Shown here: positions 22,991-26,441 of the stretch, in pieces | Layout of the letters: each line of letters opens with the position of its first letter | Numbering within the stretch: position 1 is the stretch's first letter | Source of the DNA: Aminidesulfovibrio sp040307135 | GTDB taxonomy: Bacteria > Desulfobacterota > Desulfovibrionia > Desulfovibrionales > Desulfovibrionaceae | Assembly (NCBI GenBank): GCA_040307135.1 | Contig: JAWRKD010000082.1 | Span: forward strand, 1 to 26,441 | Reading direction: 5' to 3' | DNA length: 26,441 nt | Program-made: the position numbers and the translations under genes | Notes under the pieces: model-generated | Told to the model about the DNA's origin: nothing | Database searches by the model: none | The model's input: only the letters and a program-made list of their open reading frames with translations

Positions 22991-23869
22991 CTATTCCTCC
23001 TTTTTGTAAATGATCGCGCCGGGATAATGGATCGGCTTGAAGGCCCTGGAGATGTTGTGCAGGGACTCCGAGTGGCCGATGATGAGATAGCCTCCCGGCA
23101 GCAGGTTGTCGTAGAACGAGCCGATGACCTTCTTCTTCATGTCGTCGTCGAAATAGATGATCACGTTGCGGCAGAAGATGATCTGGGAGCGTTCCACCCG
23201 CTTGACCTGGACCATGTCGCTCAGGTTGATCTGGTGGAACAGGATGAGCTTCTTGAGTTCGGGCCGCACGCTGTAGAACATGTCCTGCTTGTCGAAATAG
23301 CGGGCCAGGATCTCCTTGGGCGTGGTGCGCAGGGTGTACTCGTTATAGACCCCGCGCCGGGCCGACTCGAGCACCCGCTCGGAGAGGTCGTTGGCCGTAA
23401 TGCGCACGTCCCAGGAGGCCAGCTCGGTCTTGAGCACCTCGGCGATGATGATGGCCATGGTGTAGGGTTCTTCGCCCGTGGAGCAGCCGGCAGACCAGAT
23501 GCGCAGCTTCTTCTGGCCGCTCTTGCGCAGGGACTGGAGCACATCGGGAAGGATCTGTTCCTGAAAGACCTGAAGCTGGGGCGGATTGCGGTAGAAACTC
23601 GTCTCGTTGGTGGTGATGACCTCGAAGAGCCGGTTGAGCTCCTCCTTGCGGCCCGCGTCGTACTGGAGATAGTAGTAGTATTCCGCGAAGTTCTTGAGGT
23701 TGAGGTGCTTGAGCCGGTTGGCCAAGCGGTTTTCCAGCAGGTATTTGCGGTTGTCCGCCACGTAGATGCCGCACTGCTGGTAGATGAAGTCCCGCAGCTG
23801 GGCGAACTCCGCATCGGAAACCTTGAGCTCCTTGCCCAGGGTGATGGTCTTGGAAAAAAGCGAGGACAT
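22991..23869 (-). CDS. cheR: Chemoreceptor methyltransferase CheR
   Basis: 292 aa. The N-terminal helical domain (about 15-80) includes FIYQQCGIYVADNRKYLLENR. The SAM-binding catalytic domain has TTNETSFYRNP (86-96), IWSAGCSTGEEPYTMAI (124-140), TANDLS, IFCRNVIIYFD and YLIIGHSESL, all characteristic of CheR. It transfers methyl groups from S-adenosylmethionine to glutamates on methyl-accepting chemotaxis proteins, opposing CheB. No TPR extension is present. A tyrosine-rich stretch (EYYYYLQYD, 63-71) sits in the N-terminal domain. The ATG lies six bases after... the stop of the HEAT-repeat gene upstream in the transcript, with GGGG as a modest ribosome site; 40 bases separate its stop from the ParA gene. 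Confidence 0.94.
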   Translation of the reverse strand: MSSLFSKTITLGKELKVSDAEFAQLRDFIYQQCGIYVADNRKYLLENRLANRLKHLNLKNFAEYYYYLQYDAGRKEELNRLFEVITTNETSFYRNPPQLQVFQEQILPDVLQSLRKSGQKKLRIWSAGCSTGEEPYTMAIIIAEVLKTELASWDVRITANDLSERVLESARRGVYNEYTLRTTPKEILARYFDKQDMFYSVRPELKKLILFHQINLSDMVQVKRVERSQIIFCRNVIIYFDDDMKKKVIGSFYDNLLPGGYLIIGHSESLHNISRAFKPIHYPGAIIYKKEE

Positions 23870-23875
23870 CGGCCC

Positions 23876-25807
23876 CTATTCCCCCGTCTCGTGTGCTTCC
23901 TGGATCTTGGCGATGGCGGTCTCCACAGCCTCCTGCAGCTCGGGCTCGTCCTCGCTGGTGGAGATGTCCAAAAGGGCGCGGAAGGCCGAGGTGCCGCCGA
24001 TGTTGCCCAAGGCCTCCACGGCCTTGATGGCCACCAGCCGGTTGGGATGCTGGAGCAGGGGCACCACGCGGGGCACGGCCTCGCGCTCCTGGTGCGCGCC
24101 CAGGGCATCCAGGGCGCGGACCTTGACCCAGTCGTCCTCGTCGTCCAGGGCCGTGAGCAGGAAGGGGATGACCTCCTTGCCGTAGCAGCGGCCCATGAGG
24201 TCGATGGCCGTGAGCCGTACGTCGCGGCTCTCGTCGCGCAGGCGGTCCTCCAGAAGCGGCAGCCAGGCGTCCGACTCCCAGCACATGCCCGCGATGGCCT
24301 CCAGGGCCACCTTGCGGATGTCCGGCACCTCGTCATGCAGGGCCTTCTTCAGGGCTTCCCAGTGCTCGGCCAGGCCCATGCGGCCGAAGGCGTACACGGC
24401 CATGAGCCGCTTCATGGGGTCCTTGCTCTCGTAGAACTCCTGGAAGCGGGCGTTGACGTGCGGGCCGCCGATGGCGATGCAGGCCTCCAGGCCCGCCTCC
24501 TTCACGTCGTCGTACTTGTGTTCCAGCAGGGCGAAAAGCCGGTCGGCGGCCTCCTCCAGGTGGAGCTTCTGGCCCAGGACGTAGGCCGCGGACTTGAGGA
24601 CCTTGCCGTCCTCGTGGCGGTCCAGCACGTCCAGGAAGAAGGACTTGCTGGAGGGTCCGGCCACCTTGGCCAGGGTCTCGATGATGAGGCGCTGGAGGTC
24701 GCGGCTGTGCCGCCAGAAGGCGTCGATGAGCACCTGGGGCACGCTGGGATCGTCCACAAAGGCCAGGGCCAGCACGGCCACCCGGGTCTCGTCCGCGTCG
24801 TCGGACAGCAGGCTGGAGCGCATGGCGCTGGTCAGGCCGATCTGAGCCAGGGCGCGCACGGTCTGCTGCAGCCGCTCCTGGTCCTTGTCCGCGTCCAGGC
24901 GGCTGGCGATCTTGATCACGGCCTCGGAGGCCCGCTCGCCCCCGGCGAAGGCCAGGCCCTGGATGGCCGCGTCCTGCACCTCCGGGTCCTCGTCCTCCAG
25001 GGCCACCAGCATATAGACCTTGAGGTTCTCGCGCTCGTCCAGGGAGAGGAGCTGGAGCGACTTGCCGCCCAGGATGCGGACCACGGCCTTGACGATCTTG
25101 TTGCGCAGGGCCGTGGGCGACTCCTCCAGGCGTTTGAGGAGCATGGGCACGGCCTTGACGTTGCCCATCTCGCCCAGAGCGTCGATGATCATGGAGGTGA
25201 CCAGGTCCGAGGTGTGGGACATGGCCTTGACCAGGGCGCCCACGGAGCTGGACTGCTTGATCTTGGAAAGGGCCTCAATGACCGAATACTGGACCCACTC
25301 CTCGTCCTCCATGGCCTTGTTCAGGCAGGGGGCGGCCTCGGGCCGGCCCAGGGCGCCCAGGCTCACCGCGGCCTGGTAGCGCACGTTGACCTCCGGGTCC
25401 TTGAGCAGAGCCTCGCAGAGCACGGGCACGGCCGCGGGATTGTCCGTGGAGCCCAGGATGTCGGCGGCGAAGATGCGGATGTCCGCGTCCTCGTCGCGGA
25501 TGAGCGGAATGAGCGAGGCCACGTCCTGGGCCGCCAGGGCGCGCAGGATGTCCATGGCCAGGTTGCGGGCCGGGGCGTCGTCCACGCGCAAAAGCGGGAT
25601 GGCGGCCTGGATCACGCTGCGGCCGCCAATGGAGCGCAGGGCTCGGTCCGCGGCCTCCTGGACGCCGAGGTTGGAGGACTGGAGCAGACCGGCCAGCAGG
25701 GGCACGGCCTCCTCGCAGCGGGCCTCGCCGGCCTCGAAGGCGGCCTCCCGCAGCACCTCGGTGTCGTCGCTCCTCAGCCGTTCGATGATGCTTCTGCACT
25801 CCTGCAT
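23876..25807 (-). CDS. HEAT-repeat (PBS-lyase-like) protein in the che operon
   Basis: 643 aa made almost wholly of helical repeats of about 31-40 residues. Examples are NVRYQAAVSLGALG, VQDAAIQGLAFAGG, IRKVALEAIAGM, VRLTAIDLMGRCYG, VKVRALDALGAHQ and VAIKAVEALGNIGG; I estimate 15 or more repeats. There is no signal peptide, membrane segment or catalytic motif. Such alpha-solenoids bind other proteins, so a scaffold or adaptor role in chemotaxis is inferred from its place between cheB and cheR. The ATG follows GGAGG by seven bases. HEAT proteins occur in che clusters of other deltaproteobacteria, but I know of no settled function. Conservation of surface residues cannot be judged here. Confidence 0.9.
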   Translation of the reverse strand: MQECRSIIERLRSDDTEVLREAAFEAGEARCEEAVPLLAGLLQSSNLGVQEAADRALRSIGGRSVIQAAIPLLRVDDAPARNLAMDILRALAAQDVASLIPLIRDEDADIRIFAADILGSTDNPAAVPVLCEALLKDPEVNVRYQAAVSLGALGRPEAAPCLNKAMEDEEWVQYSVIEALSKIKQSSSVGALVKAMSHTSDLVTSMIIDALGEMGNVKAVPMLLKRLEESPTALRNKIVKAVVRILGGKSLQLLSLDERENLKVYMLVALEDEDPEVQDAAIQGLAFAGGERASEAVIKIASRLDADKDQERLQQTVRALAQIGLTSAMRSSLLSDDADETRVAVLALAFVDDPSVPQVLIDAFWRHSRDLQRLIIETLAKVAGPSSKSFFLDVLDRHEDGKVLKSAAYVLGQKLHLEEAADRLFALLEHKYDDVKEAGLEACIAIGGPHVNARFQEFYESKDPMKRLMAVYAFGRMGLAEHWEALKKALHDEVPDIRKVALEAIAGMCWESDAWLPLLEDRLRDESRDVRLTAIDLMGRCYGKEVIPFLLTALDDEDDWVKVRALDALGAHQEREAVPRVVPLLQHPNRLVAIKAVEALGNIGGTSAFRALLDISTSEDEPELQEAVETAIAKIQEAHETGE

Positions 25808-25828
25808 CGGACGCCTCCGCCCCCGGGG

Positions 25829-26441
25829 CTACTTGTAGAGGTTGCCGAGGATGGCCCCGGCCATGTCGTCGATGTCCACGATCTCGTCGGCCAGCCCCGC
25901 GTCCACGATGGCCTTGGGCATGCCGTACACCACGCAGGTGGCGTCGCTCTGGGCCAGGGCGCGGCCGCCCTTCTCCTTGAGCACCTTGACCCCCTCCATG
26001 CCGTCGCTGCCCATGCCCGTGAGGATCACGCCCAGGGCGCGTCGGCCCACGGCGTTGGCCGTGGAGGCCACGAGCACGTTGGCCGAGGGCTTGTACAGCG
26101 CCTCCTTGGGGTCCGGCGTGATGACCAGCTCAATGCGGCTGACCTTCTGCTCCAGGACCAGGTGCTTGCCGCCCGGAGCCACGAAGGCCCAGCCCGGGGT
26201 GAGCTTGTCCCCGGTCTCGGCCTCCTTGACGTTGATCTTGCAGACCCCGTCCAGGCGCTTGGCGAACGGCCCGGTGAAGGCCGGAGGCATGTGCTGGGCG
26301 ATGACGATGCCTGCCGGGAAATCCGCGGGCAGGGCCGAGAGGATCTTCTGCACTGCCGGCGGGCCGCCCGTGGACACGCCCACGGCCACCACGTCGCGCA
26401 CCAGGGTGCCCGACGGCCGCACCACCGGGGCGGCGTGGGGG
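25829..26441 (-). CDS. cheB: Protein-glutamate methylesterase CheB, C-terminal part (runs off right edge)
   Basis: About 204 codons are in the window, open to the right edge. A GTG at 26425 is in frame, but the sequence before it (PHAAPV, Pro/Ala-rich) reads as the linker that joins the CheB receiver to the catalytic domain, so the true start and receiver lie outside. The catalytic domain shows VGVSTGGPPA (nucleophile Ser), IAQHMPPAFT (catalytic His), WAFVAPGGKHL and TGMGSDGMEG (catalytic Asp), the complete triad. It removes methyl esters from, or deamidates, chemoreceptor glutamines and glutamates. Its stop is 21 bases before the HEAT-repeat gene. The name rests on motifs of the catalytic domain alone. 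Confidence 0.92.
   Translation of the reverse strand, partial: PHAAPVVRPSGTLVRDVVAVGVSTGGPPAVQKILSALPADFPAGIVIAQHMPPAFTGPFAKRLDGVCKINVKEAETGDKLTPGWAFVAPGGKHLVLEQKVSRIELVITPDPKEALYKPSANVLVASTANAVGRRALGVILTGMGSDGMEGVKVLKEKGGRALAQSDATCVVYGMPKAIVDAGLADEIVDIDDMAGAILGNLYK

Noticed and set aside
1..26441. CRISPR arrays, insertion sequences, tRNA or rRNA genes
   Set aside because: None seen when reading both strands; the direct repeats found are low-complexity coding linkers in cheA.

Overview
The window is very GC-rich (about 70% by eye) and densely packed. No gap without a gene is longer than about 130 bases, and I see no tRNA, rRNA, CRISPR array or insertion sequence. The mix of genes suggests a member of the Desulfovibrionales or a related deltaproteobacterium: an AddAB-type recombination nuclease, a che cluster carrying ParA and HEAT-repeat genes, a dprA/HDOD/GGDEF/xer/cyclophilin string, and strong GC bias at third codon positions. 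This is an inference from gene content, not a database result.

Left part, 1-11267. The 5' part of an RluA-type pseudouridine synthase gene runs off the left edge on the minus strand. Divergent from it is a tightly coupled plus-strand operon (495-10015): ornithine cyclodeaminase-family protein, EamA transporter, addA, addB, a PPC/DUF296 protein and lhgO. Its genes overlap by 1-8 bases or are 1-8 bases apart. A nitronate monooxygenase gene follows with its own possible promoter and a strong intrinsic terminator.

Middle part, 11272-17026, minus strand. Reading from right to left: a YbgF/CpoB-like TPR lipoprotein, dprA, a 115-aa protein of unknown role, an HDOD protein, a degenerate-receiver GGDEF protein, xerC and a cyclophilin. 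A good sigma70-type promoter (14897-14925) between dprA and the 115-aa gene probably starts a second transcript. An eight-helix membrane protein of unknown function lies divergently on the plus strand (17159-18085) and ends at a long stem-loop terminator shared with the convergent che operon.

Right part, 18155-26441, minus strand. This is a chemotaxis operon in the order cheB (cut by the right edge), HEAT-repeat protein, cheR, ParA-family ATPase, CheW with a long N-terminal extension, cheY, cheA. CheR and CheB would methylate and demethylate receptors, CheW would couple receptors to CheA, and CheA would phosphorylate CheY and CheB. The ParA/extended-CheW pair resembles the ParC/ParP logic for positioning chemoreceptor arrays. 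The HEAT protein may be a scaffold. CheA is unusual in having two HPt modules with the phosphoacceptor His and a third HPt-like module that has lost it.
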